Shown here in pieces: positions 26,297-35,650 of a stretch of DNA of 64,000 nt (the first letter of the stretch is position 1; each line of letters starts with the position of its first letter). Where the stretch lies: positions 152,926-216,925 of the forward strand of contig NZ_ATXY01000005.1 in NCBI RefSeq assembly GCF_000427405.1, in the 5' to 3' direction. This DNA is from Flectobacillus major DSM 103. Lineage in GTDB: Bacteria > Bacteroidota > Bacteroidia > Cytophagales > Spirosomataceae. The notes beneath the pieces were generated by a model. The model had not been told where the DNA came from. It was given only the letters and a program-made list of their open reading frames with translations, and ran no database searches. The translations under genes were made by a program, and so were the position numbers.

Positions 26297-29200
26297 ATGA
26301 AAAAATATCGTGAATGGAAAAAACTTTTATCAAATCTGTATCAAACATTGGGTGTCATATTCGTTTTGGGTATCACTTTTTCTCCTTCTTTAGCCCAAAA
26401 ATCTACAAGTTCTAGCGAACAAGTTATAAAAGGAATTGTTAGAGATGAAAAAGGGGATGTACTACCTGGTGTTAACATTGTTATTAAGGGTACACAGCAA
26501 GGGGTTTCAACAAACCAAAATGGTAAATATGCCATTACCATAAATACCAAAGAAGCATCATTGATATATTCGTTTGTAGGGTATTTTTCGCAGGAAGTAA
26601 AAATCAATAATCAGACTACCATCAATATTGCTCTTCAACCCGAGGCTAAGTCATTGAGTGAAGTATTAGTAATTGGTTATGGTACCCAAAAAGCAAGTGA
26701 TATTACGGGTTCGGTGGTATCGTTCGATGCCAAGCATTTAGAAGAAAAACCTATTGCTAGAATAGAACAAGCCTTGATTGGACAAATGGCTGGGGTTCAG
26801 GTAAAACAGCAAACAGGCTTACCTGGTACAGGATTAAGTATTGTAGTACGTGGTACGGGCTCAATAAATGCAGGCTCAGAACCACTTTATGTGATAGATG
26901 GATTTCCGCTAGATATAGCAGGGCAAAGCTCAGATGGAAGTATAGGTACAAGCCCGCTTGCCAACCTTAGTGCCAACGACATAGAAAGTATACAGGTATT
27001 AAAAGACGCTGCTGCGGGTGCAATTTATGGTTCAAGAGCAGCCAATGGTGTAGTATTGATTACAACTAAAAGAGGAAAAACAGGTAAGCTAAAAATTAAT
27101 TTGAATGCTAATACTGGTGTAAGTAGTATTGCTAAAAAGTTAGATATTTTGAGTGCCGACGAATGGGTACAGGTTGCCACAGAAGTAGCTAATACCAACT
27201 GGGTGCGTTCGGGTACAGGTAGAACTGCCGACCAAACAAATGATCAACGTCGAGCAATTCTGGGCTTGAAGGCTGGTGAATACAATACCTCTTATATGCC
27301 CGACGAACGTTGGTCGCAAGAAGGGCATCCAGGTTTACAATATGTAGACTGGCAAGATGCTATTTATAGAAAAGCTGCTTTTCAAAACTACCAATTATCG
27401 GCAACAGGCGGAACAGACAATGTAAGTTATTTTTTCTCAGGAAATTACCTTAATCAACAATCAACTTTAGTAAATACTGATTATAAAAGCTACGGTATTC
27501 GTGCGAATATTGAAGCGAAAGCCAATAAAAAACTAAAATTTGGTATCAATTTAGCTCCAACCTATTCAGAAAATAACACCCCACAAGGCGATGGTAAAGA
27601 TAGTCCTATTATGAATATTGCCGCTATTTCGCCAGTAGTAGAAGCTGCCGCAGGTCTTAATACAGGTGCTGGTGAATTTTTGACCTATACTTGGAGTAGT
27701 CCTCGTTTGGTAAGTCCTTATGCTATTTTGAATAACTCGATTGGATTAACCAAAAATACTCGACTTTTGAGTTCTATTTATGCTGAATATTATATTTTGC
27801 CAAGCCTTTTCGCTAGAACTACAATCAACTACGATGATGTAAACCAACAAACCAAAAAGTATGTATCTGATTATGTGGCAGTTGGTGGTGCCGCCGAACG
27901 TATAACAAATCCAGGGAAAAATGCTAGTGGCTCGTATGGAGGGTATAGAAAACAAAATTTTGTTAATGAAAATACCTTAAACTTTATCAAAACCTTCAAC
28001 AAAGTACATAATATTGCGGCAGTGGCTGGGGTATCTTTCAACAGCGTTCATAGCGAATCTTTTAATATTAGTACGGCAGGAGGTTTTGCCAACAATATTG
28101 TCAATACCCTTAGCAATGCTATTCCTAATACTGCAGGTGTAACAGTAACAGGCTCGACCTCCGAGAATAACAATACGCTTTTTTCTTATTATGGTAGGGT
28201 ACAATACGATTATGAAGGCAAGTATTTATTAACGGGTAGTATTCGTCGTGATGCCTCATCCAAATTCGGGATCAACAACCAGTGGGGAACATTCCCATCG
28301 GCTTCTGTAGGTTGGAGAATTTCGCAAGAACCTTTTTTGAAAAATATTAAAGCTATTAGCGACTTAAAATTACGTTTTAGCTGGGGCAAATCAGGAAATA
28401 ATAATATAGGAAACTACAGTGCTATTCCTACTTTGGCAGGTACTTCGTACAACTTTGGTGGTAATACACCAGTAGTAGCCAATGGTCAAGTAGCAGCAGG
28501 GTTGGCCAATCCAAACCTAAAATGGGAAACATCAAATACGTATGATATAGGCTTTGATGTGGGATTGCTCAACAATAGAATCAATGTATCCTTTGATGCT
28601 TATACCAAAAAAAGTACCGATTTGTTATTGAATTTACCTGTACTAGCAGCTAGTGGGTTCTCAACTAGCTTACAAAATATCGGTTCTGTCAAAAATCAGG
28701 GTATTGAGTTAGGGATTACGACAAGAAATATAGTAACCCCTGATTTTCAGTGGACTACCAATGCTAATATTGCTTTTAACCGCAATGAGGTAATCTCGCT
28801 GAATGCCGACGGTTCGCCTATTTATATTCCTTCGGCCTATAGCGGTAGCAATGCCCCGTATATTTTACAACCAGGCTTACCAATGTTTAGTTATTATGTT
28901 ACTAAGTCGATCGGAATATTGACACAAGCTGATATTGATGACCCCAAGGTAGCTAAAATTAAAAACCAGACAGTTGGAGATACTAAGTATCTGGATGCCA
29001 ACGGCGATGGGGTAATCAATGCCAACGACCGTATTGTCTATGGGCAGCCTAATCCAAAATACACTTGGGGTATTACCAATACTTTCAAATACAAAAACTT
29101 TGATTTGGGTGTACAGGTGTATGGGCAAGTAGGAGGTTCGATACTGTCGTATTTTGGTCGTGCTGTTGATTTTAGTGGAAGTACTACTGCCAATATTTTG

Positions 29201-29566
29201 GGTATCTGGCGTGAAAGATGGACTCCAGAAAACCAGAACTATGATGCTCCTCGAGGCAAGCTAGCAAGTACTTACACTTTACCGCAGGTTACTTCCGATT
29301 GGGTATATTCTACCGATTTTATCCGTATTCAAAATATAACCTTGGGCTATAATTTAAGAGATTTAGCTAAAACAGGGGTGTTTTCTTCCGCTCGTGTGTA
29401 TATAGCCTTACAAAACTGGTTTAGCCACGACAATTACCGAGGTGGTGTAAACCCCGAAGCCCAAAATACCAATGTAAGTGGCAATGGTAGCTATCCTATT
29501 CCTGGCGATTATGGTGCCATGCCACTCAGCAAAACTGCTTCTGTTGGTATTAATCTTACTTTTTAA
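26297..29566 (+). CDS. SusC/RagA TonB-linked outer membrane protein
   Basis: A 1089-aa outer-membrane importer without an STN domain. Signal peptide to about residue 33 (SPSLAQ), carboxypeptidase-regulatory-like domain (about 43-113), SusC signature LSEVLVIGYGTQKASDITGS, plug with PLYVIDGFPL and VLKDAAAGAIYGSRAANGV, then the barrel. It is poor in sulfur: six Met including the initiator and no Cys. The gene is preceded by a promoter carrying the box shared with the SAM-riboswitch genes, suggesting joint control by sulfur status. SusD follows 24 bp later, then a GH106-like enzyme and an arylsulfatase. Confidence 0.95.
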   Translation: MKKYREWKKLLSNLYQTLGVIFVLGITFSPSLAQKSTSSSEQVIKGIVRDEKGDVLPGVNIVIKGTQQGVSTNQNGKYAITINTKEASLIYSFVGYFSQEVKINNQTTINIALQPEAKSLSEVLVIGYGTQKASDITGSVVSFDAKHLEEKPIARIEQALIGQMAGVQVKQQTGLPGTGLSIVVRGTGSINAGSEPLYVIDGFPLDIAGQSSDGSIGTSPLANLSANDIESIQVLKDAAAGAIYGSRAANGVVLITTKRGKTGKLKINLNANTGVSSIAKKLDILSADEWVQVATEVANTNWVRSGTGRTADQTNDQRRAILGLKAGEYNTSYMPDERWSQEGHPGLQYVDWQDAIYRKAAFQNYQLSATGGTDNVSYFFSGNYLNQQSTLVNTDYKSYGIRANIEAKANKKLKFGINLAPTYSENNTPQGDGKDSPIMNIAAISPVVEAAAGLNTGAGEFLTYTWSSPRLVSPYAILNNSIGLTKNTRLLSSIYAEYYILPSLFARTTINYDDVNQQTKKYVSDYVAVGGAAERITNPGKNASGSYGGYRKQNFVNENTLNFIKTFNKVHNIAAVAGVSFNSVHSESFNISTAGGFANNIVNTLSNAIPNTAGVTVTGSTSENNNTLFSYYGRVQYDYEGKYLLTGSIRRDASSKFGINNQWGTFPSASVGWRISQEPFLKNIKAISDLKLRFSWGKSGNNNIGNYSAIPTLAGTSYNFGGNTPVVANGQVAAGLANPNLKWETSNTYDIGFDVGLLNNRINVSFDAYTKKSTDLLLNLPVLAASGFSTSLQNIGSVKNQGIELGITTRNIVTPDFQWTTNANIAFNRNEVISLNADGSPIYIPSAYSGSNAPYILQPGLPMFSYYVTKSIGILTQADIDDPKVAKIKNQTVGDTKYLDANGDGVINANDRIVYGQPNPKYTWGITNTFKYKNFDLGVQVYGQVGGSILSYFGRAVDFSGSTTANILGIWRERWTPENQNYDAPRGKLASTYTLPQVTSDWVYSTDFIRIQNITLGYNLRDLAKTGVFSSARVYIALQNWFSHDNYRGGVNPEAQNTNVSGNGSYPIPGDYGAMPLSKTASVGINLTF

Positions 29567-29590
29567 TTAACGATTTTATATTTTATAGGC

Positions 29591-31075
29591 ATGAAAAAAT
29601 TAGTTTATATTACATTACTTTCGGCTCTCTTCGGACTTACATCCTGCGATGACCAACTAGATCAGAAACCTGTATCTAGTACAACAGCAGAAAGCTTTTA
29701 TACCAATACCAACGATTTTACACAAGCTATAAATGGCGTTTATAGTAAATTAACATCTTATCCTAGTCAGGTTCTTTGGCTAGGTGAAATGCGAAGCGAT
29801 AACCTCAATGTATTGCACGACGGTAATAGAGACTGGCAAGGTATTAATGACTTTTCGCCTAATATTACTACAACGGGCTTTATATCAAGTGCTTGGAATG
29901 ATAATTTTAACGGAATTTTTAATGCTAATTCTGTGCTACAGGCTCTAGAAACTAAAGGGTCGATAATTACAGATGCAACACCTAAAACCCGATTTACGGC
30001 CGAAACACGTTTTCTAAGGGCTTTTTATTATTTTCAATTAGTTCGTACTTTTGGCAAAGTACCTTTGATAGAAAAACCCTTAACGGCTGTCGAAGTCGAA
30101 TCTGTTCCTCGTAGCAATGTAAGCGATATTTATAAACTTATTATTGCCGACTTGGAGTTTGCCTCTCAAAACCTGCCTTTGTCTTATACAGGAGCCAATA
30201 TTGGGCGTGCAACAAGCAATGCCGCCAAAGGATTGTTGGGCTTGGTATATTTAACTCGCTCTGGGCCAACGTATAATATAGAGGGTGCTGGCTTGGCTAG
30301 TAATGAATACGACAAAGCTCTTGCTCTTTTCAATGAAGTGATTGCAAGTAATCAATACCAATTATTACCTAGTTATCCTTCTGTTTTTGCCTACGATAAC
30401 GAAAACAATAAGGAGGTGATTTTTGATGTACAATTTATGAGCTCTTCAAACGGTGCAGGGTTTCCTAGCCACCTAGTACCAGTTGCTTTTTGGACAGGAC
30501 AGGGTATTTCTAACGCTTATGGCAATGGGTATGGTGCAAGCAATTTCAATGTTTCAAAAGAACTCAGAGCCTCGTACCTAACCACTAGTGCTTCAGATAT
30601 AAGAAATACATTTAATATTCAATTGTCATATTCACAGCCTTTTATTAAAAAATACATTGATCTTGCCAAAAGGGGTACTAACGGACGAGATTGGTCTATC
30701 AATTTTATTGTATTGCGGTACGCCGATATTCTTTTATTAAAGGCCGAAGCTATTTTGAAAGGAGCAAAAGGAACTCAAACCGAAGTAGATGCCCTAGTTA
30801 ATCAGGTAAGAAATCGGGCTGGTTTACCTAGTATTGCCAATGTAAGCTTTGATGCCCTTCTGGAGGAAAGAAGAAAAGAGTTTTTGGGTGAAGGTATCCG
30901 ATGGAACGACCTTGTTCGTTCGGGCAATGCTATAACTAAAATGAATGCTTGGATAAAGAATGACGGAATCCTAACCATTAATCCTATTATCCCTGAATTT
31001 TTGATTTATCCTGTACCAGCTACCGAAATTGGTACAAAGGTAGGTTTATATCAGCAAAATCCAGGCTATAATTAA
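29591..31075 (+). CDS. SusD/RagB outer membrane lipoprotein
   Basis: A 494-aa SusD homolog with lipobox LFGLTSC (Cys19). Characteristic segments include STTAESFYTNTNDFTQAINGVY, RFLRAFYYFQLVRTFGKVPLI, VLRYADILLLKAEAI, LVNQVRNRAGLP and EERRKEFLGEGIRWNDLVRSG. The mature protein has only three Met besides the lipid Cys. It partners the SusC 24 bp upstream. A hairpin with a T-rich tail separates it from the next gene. Confidence 0.95.
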   Translation: MKKLVYITLLSALFGLTSCDDQLDQKPVSSTTAESFYTNTNDFTQAINGVYSKLTSYPSQVLWLGEMRSDNLNVLHDGNRDWQGINDFSPNITTTGFISSAWNDNFNGIFNANSVLQALETKGSIITDATPKTRFTAETRFLRAFYYFQLVRTFGKVPLIEKPLTAVEVESVPRSNVSDIYKLIIADLEFASQNLPLSYTGANIGRATSNAAKGLLGLVYLTRSGPTYNIEGAGLASNEYDKALALFNEVIASNQYQLLPSYPSVFAYDNENNKEVIFDVQFMSSSNGAGFPSHLVPVAFWTGQGISNAYGNGYGASNFNVSKELRASYLTTSASDIRNTFNIQLSYSQPFIKKYIDLAKRGTNGRDWSINFIVLRYADILLLKAEAILKGAKGTQTEVDALVNQVRNRAGLPSIANVSFDALLEERRKEFLGEGIRWNDLVRSGNAITKMNAWIKNDGILTINPIIPEFLIYPVPATEIGTKVGLYQQNPGYN

Positions 31076-31096
31076 AACTCACATACATCTTGTAAT

Positions 31097-31135
31097 ACAT
31101 ACGTAGCGATTAAGTTTGCTGCGTATGTTTTGTTT
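31097..31135 (+). terminator. Hairpin terminator or attenuator after SusD
   Basis: An 11-bp stem ACATACGTAGC / GCTGCGTATGT (one wobble), 10-nt loop, then TTTTGTTTTAT. It probably reduces read-through from SusCD into the glycosidase gene; no separate promoter with good consensus was seen before that gene. Confidence 0.7.
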
Positions 31136-31197
31136 TATAGAAGAAAATAAGAATACGTATTTTATCGGGGCTTTTTGTATTTATGGCCTATTCAATA

Positions 31198-33918
31198 ATG
31201 AAGAATTTAGTAAAATTAATAGTATATCTTTGTGTTTATCTAATGGTTGTTTATTCCAAAGCACAAACGGGTATTACTTCTTGGCCAACTATTACCCAAG
31301 AAGCAAAACCTTGGACTCGCTGGTGGTGGATGGGCAATGCAGTAGATGAACCAAACCTTCGTTGGAGCCTTTCCGAATATGCTAAAGTGGGCTTGGGAGG
31401 TGTCGAAATTACACCTATTTATGGAGCAAAAGGCTACGAAAATCAATATATTGATTTTTTGTCGGAAAAATGGCTTGAAAAAGTAGATTTTACCACTCAG
31501 ACAGCCCAGCAGTTTGGCATGGGTGTTGACCTCAATTTAGGAACTGGTTGGCCCTTTGGTGGCCCACAAATAACGCCACAAAATGCTTCTTCCAAGCTTT
31601 TTTTACAGCAATATCAATTAAAAGAAGGAGCATATTTACAAGACAAAATAACGGTATTACAACTGTCTAAACAAAAATACGAGACATCGTTACAGGCCCT
31701 AACAGCCTATTCAAAAGATGGTATGATCCAAATTATTACCGACCAAGTAAATGCCGAAGGAAAGTTGCAGTGGCAAGCTCCCAAAGGTGATTGGACATTA
31801 TATGCTCTATTTTTAGGAAAAACTGGGCAGAAAGTAAAACGAGCTGCCCCCGCAGGTGAAGGCTGGGTTATGGATCACTTTTCAGGAATAGCCTTAAAAC
31901 AGTATTTAAATCGCTTTAATGATGCTTTTGGTCAAAAATTACCTGCTATTCGAGCTTTTTTCAACGATAGCTATGAGGTGTACGATGCCAACTTTACACC
32001 TGATTTTATAGCCGAATTTCAACAACGTCGTGGGTATGATTTACGTTATTATCTCAGAGAAGTATTCTCGGAGGAAAATGATGAAAAAACTGCTCGAATA
32101 AAAGCTGATTTCCGAGCTACACTGTCAGATTTGCTCCTCGAAAAGTTTATGAAACCATGGGTTCGATGGGCACATCAGCACCAAAAGATTATTAAAAACC
32201 AAGCTCATGGCTCGCCTGCCAATATTTTGGACTTATACGCTCAGGCCGATATTCCCGAATGTGAAACTTTTGGGTCGAGTTATTTTGCTATTACTGGCTT
32301 GAGAAGAGATACCGCCGATATTCGGAAGGTACACCCCGAACCTTTGATGCCCAAATTTGCTACTTCAGCGGCACATGTAAGTGGTAAAAAATGGGTTTCT
32401 TCGGAGGCTTTTACTTGGCTGACAGAACATTTTAAAACTTCGCTTGCACAATGTAAACCCGAAGCCGAGCAGCTTTTTTTGGCAGGAGCGAATCATATTT
32501 TCTTTCATGGTACAACCTATTCTCCCCAAAATATTCTTTGGCCTGGTTGGATGTTTTATGCAGGTGTTAATTTTTCGCCCAATAATACTTTTTGGCCGCA
32601 CCTTTCAGGTTTAACTCATTACATTGCTCGCTGTCAGGCAATCTTGCAGGACGGCCAACCCGACAACGAACTATTGGTATATTGGCCTATTCATGATATT
32701 TGGCACAAAAAAAGTGATTTATTACAACAAATTAGGGTGCATGAAGTAAACGACTGGCTCTATCCAGAGGCCTTTTATCGTGTAGTTTCTCTTTTGCATA
32801 AACAAGGATATGCTACTGATTTTATATCTGATAAGTTATTACAAAATGCAGTTGTCAAAAATGGGCAAATAATTACCTCTAATTTTGGCAATACCTATAA
32901 GGCTATTGTTGTGCCTAGTACCCAAAAAATGCCTATCGAAACATTCATGCAGTTAATTGACTTGGCCAATCGGGGGGCTACTGTTATTTTTGAGGACTTA
33001 CCACAAAGTGTTCCGGGTTTTGGGCATTGGTTAGAAAGAGAAAATCAATTAAAAAATCTTGACAAAGGACAAATAACCATTACTAAACAAATTGTAGAAG
33101 TACTTACTAGAAAACGTATTGAGGCCGAAACACTTGTTGAAACGGGCTTACAGTTTATTCGGCGACGAAATAAAAAGGGAGTCGTGTATTATTTGGTCAA
33201 TCATACCAGTAATACAATAGAAGGTAATATTCCACTCAATAGCTGTAGCGTATTGGTAAGTATTTTAGACCCACAAACGGGAAATATAGGTAAAGCGAAA
33301 TCGTATTTTAGTCAAAACAAAACCTTTGTTAAACTCAAATTACGTTCAGGAGAAAGCCTTTTTTTACAAACATATTCCAAAAATCAGCCAATACCTGCAT
33401 GGAGTTATGATGAAGAACAAAAGCCCATCCAAATACAAGGAAAATGGACTATTGATTTTAGAGAGGGAGGGCCTATTTTGCCACAAAAAATTCAGATAGA
33501 CACGCTCAAATTATGGACAGACTTGTCGGATGAAGCTATGCAAAACTATTCGGGTGCTGGTGGATATTCCATATATTTTGAACTTAACAAAACGGCTAAA
33601 GATTATTATTTAGATTTAGGGAAATTAGCTGAAAGTGCAGAAGTGTTTGTCAATAAAAAATCCGCTGGAATAGTTTGGAGTGTGCCAAGTCGTTTAAAAA
33701 TAGGATATTTGCTGAAAAATGGACGAAATTTTCTTCAGATAGAAGTACGTAATTTGATGGCCAATCGGATAAGATATATGGACAAAAACAAAGAAATTTG
33801 GCGAAATTACCACGAAATCAACTTTGTAAATGCCCATTATCAACCTTTCGATGCTAGTAACTGGCGTATAATGGATGCTGGTTTGGCGGGTCCTGTAACC
33901 TTGATTCCTTGTAAGTGA
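31198..33918 (+). CDS. Secreted glycosyl hydrolase, GH106 (alpha-L-rhamnosidase)-like
   Basis: A 906-aa secreted enzyme. I prefer ATG 31198, which opens a typical signal peptide (MKNLVKLIVYLCVYLMVVYSKAQ), over ATG 31183. Landmarks of the GH106-like group: WWWMGNAVDEPNLRWSLSEYAKVGLGGVEITPIYG at the start of the barrel, GVDLNLGTGWPFGGP, AFFNDSYEVYDANFTPDFIAEFQQRRGYDL, and a C-terminal beta-sandwich (about 740-900, DLGKLAESAEVFVNKKSAG, the galactose-binding type). GH106 includes alpha-L-rhamnosidases on pectin or sulfated polysaccharides. With SusCD upstream and a sulfatase downstream, a sulfated rhamnose-containing glycan is a reasonable but unproven target. Met/Cys use is normal. Confidence 0.82.
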   Translation: MKNLVKLIVYLCVYLMVVYSKAQTGITSWPTITQEAKPWTRWWWMGNAVDEPNLRWSLSEYAKVGLGGVEITPIYGAKGYENQYIDFLSEKWLEKVDFTTQTAQQFGMGVDLNLGTGWPFGGPQITPQNASSKLFLQQYQLKEGAYLQDKITVLQLSKQKYETSLQALTAYSKDGMIQIITDQVNAEGKLQWQAPKGDWTLYALFLGKTGQKVKRAAPAGEGWVMDHFSGIALKQYLNRFNDAFGQKLPAIRAFFNDSYEVYDANFTPDFIAEFQQRRGYDLRYYLREVFSEENDEKTARIKADFRATLSDLLLEKFMKPWVRWAHQHQKIIKNQAHGSPANILDLYAQADIPECETFGSSYFAITGLRRDTADIRKVHPEPLMPKFATSAAHVSGKKWVSSEAFTWLTEHFKTSLAQCKPEAEQLFLAGANHIFFHGTTYSPQNILWPGWMFYAGVNFSPNNTFWPHLSGLTHYIARCQAILQDGQPDNELLVYWPIHDIWHKKSDLLQQIRVHEVNDWLYPEAFYRVVSLLHKQGYATDFISDKLLQNAVVKNGQIITSNFGNTYKAIVVPSTQKMPIETFMQLIDLANRGATVIFEDLPQSVPGFGHWLERENQLKNLDKGQITITKQIVEVLTRKRIEAETLVETGLQFIRRRNKKGVVYYLVNHTSNTIEGNIPLNSCSVLVSILDPQTGNIGKAKSYFSQNKTFVKLKLRSGESLFLQTYSKNQPIPAWSYDEEQKPIQIQGKWTIDFREGGPILPQKIQIDTLKLWTDLSDEAMQNYSGAGGYSIYFELNKTAKDYYLDLGKLAESAEVFVNKKSAGIVWSVPSRLKIGYLLKNGRNFLQIEVRNLMANRIRYMDKNKEIWRNYHEINFVNAHYQPFDASNWRIMDAGLAGPVTLIPCK

Positions 33919-33978
33919 TTTTGCAAAACAGTGTTAATATATTGTATTGCTACTTATTCAATTTGTAATTAGCCAAGA

Positions 33979-33999
33979 GTATTCGATTTTAGCGAATAC
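33979..33999 (+). promoter_or_regulatory. Inverted repeat upstream of arylsulfatase
   Basis: A perfect 7-7-7 inverted repeat GTATTCG-N7-CGAATAC, 41 bp before the sulfatase start. It could be an operator or an intercistronic hairpin; no T-run follows. Confidence 0.4.
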
Positions 34000-34040
34000 A
34001 AAATAGTAAGATAAATACATGCTAAAACATATAATATCGT

Positions 34041-35486
34041 ATGAAAAAAATAGTATTGAGTCTGATTTTGACTTTATTAGGTATACGCATTACTACTGCT
34101 CAGACACTCCCAAAAACAACTAAAACTCGTCCAAATATTGTACTGATTGTAGCCGACGATCTGGGCTTCGGCGATGTTGGTTTTAATGGGCAGCAGCTTA
34201 TCAAAACGCCCAACATAGACCGTTTAGCATCGCAGGGTATGAAGTTTTCACAATTTTATGCTGGCACATCAGTGTGTGCACCTTCTCGCTCGGCTTTAAT
34301 TTCGGGCTTGCATACTGGGCATACTTATATCCGAGGCAACAAAGGCGTACAGCCTGAAGGACAAGAACCTATTGCCGATTCTGTGTTAACTGTAGCCGAA
34401 GTTTTGAAAAAAGCAGGTTATATTACGGGTGCATTTGGTAAATGGGGGCTGGGGCCGGTGGGTTCGGAAGGCGACCCCAACAAGCAAGGATTTGACCAGT
34501 TTTTTGGGTATAACTGCCAAACATTAGCACACCGCTATTACCCCAATCATTTATGGAATAATGCCGAAAAAATAGTGCTAGAGGCCAACGAGAATTTGGT
34601 AAAGAATAAAATTTATGCCCCAGATTTAATTCAAAATAAGGCATTAGATTTTATAGAATCACAGAGAAATGGAAAACCATTTTTCTTGTTTTTACCTTAT
34701 ATATTACCTCATGCAGAGCTGATTGTACCAGAAGATAGTATTTTTCAATATTATAAAGGAAAGTTTGCTGAAAAGCCTTTCAAAGGACATGATTATGGCC
34801 CCAAAGCAACTGTTGGAGGGTATGCTTCTCAGGAATATCCTCATGCAGCTTTTGCTGCTATGGTTACTCGATTAGACTGGTATGTGGGGCAAGTGGTGGC
34901 CAAACTAAAAGAAAAAGGACTAGACAAAAATACTATTATTGTTTTTTCAAGCGACAACGGCCCTCATGTTGAAGGAGGGGCTGACCCTAGTTTTTTCAAA
35001 AGTAGTGGGAAATTTAAGGGGGTAAAGCGTGATTTGTATGAAGGTGGTATTCGAGAGCCTTTTATAGTTACTTGGCCGAATGTTATCAAACCTAATTCTA
35101 AAAGTGATCATATTGGTGCTTTTTGGGATTTGTTACCAACTTTTGCAGAATTGGGTGGAGTATCTATTCCTAAAGGTATAGATGGTATTTCGTTTGCTTC
35201 GTTGTTGACTGGCAAGGGTAAACAGCGTCAGCATAATTATTTGTACTGGGAATTTCATGAACAGGGAGGAAAGCAGGCCATTCGTCAAGGGAAATGGAAG
35301 GCTATTCGCCTGAATGCTATTGATAATCCTGACGGCCCTGTTGAATTATATGATTTGGAAAAAGATCCAAGTGAAGCTCAAGATTTGGCTAACCAGTACC
35401 CTGAAAAAGCCAAAGAATTGGGCGATCTTATTAAAAGGTCGCATCGGCCATCGGCATTATTTCCTTTTTATAGAACCACTAAATAG
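34041..35486 (+). CDS. Secreted arylsulfatase (type I, Cys formylglycine)
   Basis: A 481-aa sulfatase with signal peptide (to ...RITTAQ). The N-terminal metal site reads IVLIVADDLGFGDVGFNG. The sulfatase signature Cys79-Ala-Pro-Ser-Arg83 is intact, so Cys79 is expected to be converted to formylglycine by a maturase not present in this window. Further family motifs: TGAFGKWGLG, the lysine/histidine region, SSDNGPHVEGG and the KWKAIR C-terminal domain. It removes sulfate esters, probably from a glycan or aryl sulfate. Only two Met and two Cys remain in the mature chain, one being catalytic. It lies 122 bp after the GH106-like gene and ends at a bidirectional terminator. Confidence 0.95.
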   Translation: MKKIVLSLILTLLGIRITTAQTLPKTTKTRPNIVLIVADDLGFGDVGFNGQQLIKTPNIDRLASQGMKFSQFYAGTSVCAPSRSALISGLHTGHTYIRGNKGVQPEGQEPIADSVLTVAEVLKKAGYITGAFGKWGLGPVGSEGDPNKQGFDQFFGYNCQTLAHRYYPNHLWNNAEKIVLEANENLVKNKIYAPDLIQNKALDFIESQRNGKPFFLFLPYILPHAELIVPEDSIFQYYKGKFAEKPFKGHDYGPKATVGGYASQEYPHAAFAAMVTRLDWYVGQVVAKLKEKGLDKNTIIVFSSDNGPHVEGGADPSFFKSSGKFKGVKRDLYEGGIREPFIVTWPNVIKPNSKSDHIGAFWDLLPTFAELGGVSIPKGIDGISFASLLTGKGKQRQHNYLYWEFHEQGGKQAIRQGKWKAIRLNAIDNPDGPVELYDLEKDPSEAQDLANQYPEKAKELGDLIKRSHRPSALFPFYRTTK

Positions 35487-35527
35487 ATTCAACGTTACGA
35501 CTGTTGCTTTCATGGCTCCAACAAACA

Positions 35528-35556
35528 AAAAACCCAGGCAAAATGCTTGGGTTTTT
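35528..35556. terminator. Bidirectional terminator between sulfatase and convergent SusD
   Basis: A 13-bp stem, AAAAACCCAGGCA / TGCTTGGGTTTTT (one wobble), 3-nt loop. A-run on the left and T-run on the right let it work in both directions. Confidence 0.85.
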
Positions 35557-35572
35557 GAAAGTTATCAAACTA

Positions 35573-35601
35573 AATCTGCATTTGAGTTGACACTGCAGAT
35601 T
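35573..35601. other. Second inverted repeat in the convergent gap
   Basis: A perfect 8-bp repeat AATCTGCA / TGCAGATT with a 13-nt loop, just beyond the terminator. It may reinforce termination of the leftward SusCD transcript. Confidence 0.4.
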
Positions 35602-35650
35602 CAATCGGGATTTAGGGTTTATGAAGTGTAATTTTGATAAAAGACTTGGG

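Noticed and set aside
31116..31349. 77-aa frame overlapping the start of the GH106-like gene
   Set aside because: It lies in another frame over the signal peptide and conserved N-terminus of a clear gene.
35314..35631. 105-aa frame overlapping the sulfatase 3' end
   Set aside because: It overlaps the conserved C-terminus of the sulfatase in another frame and crosses the bidirectional terminator.
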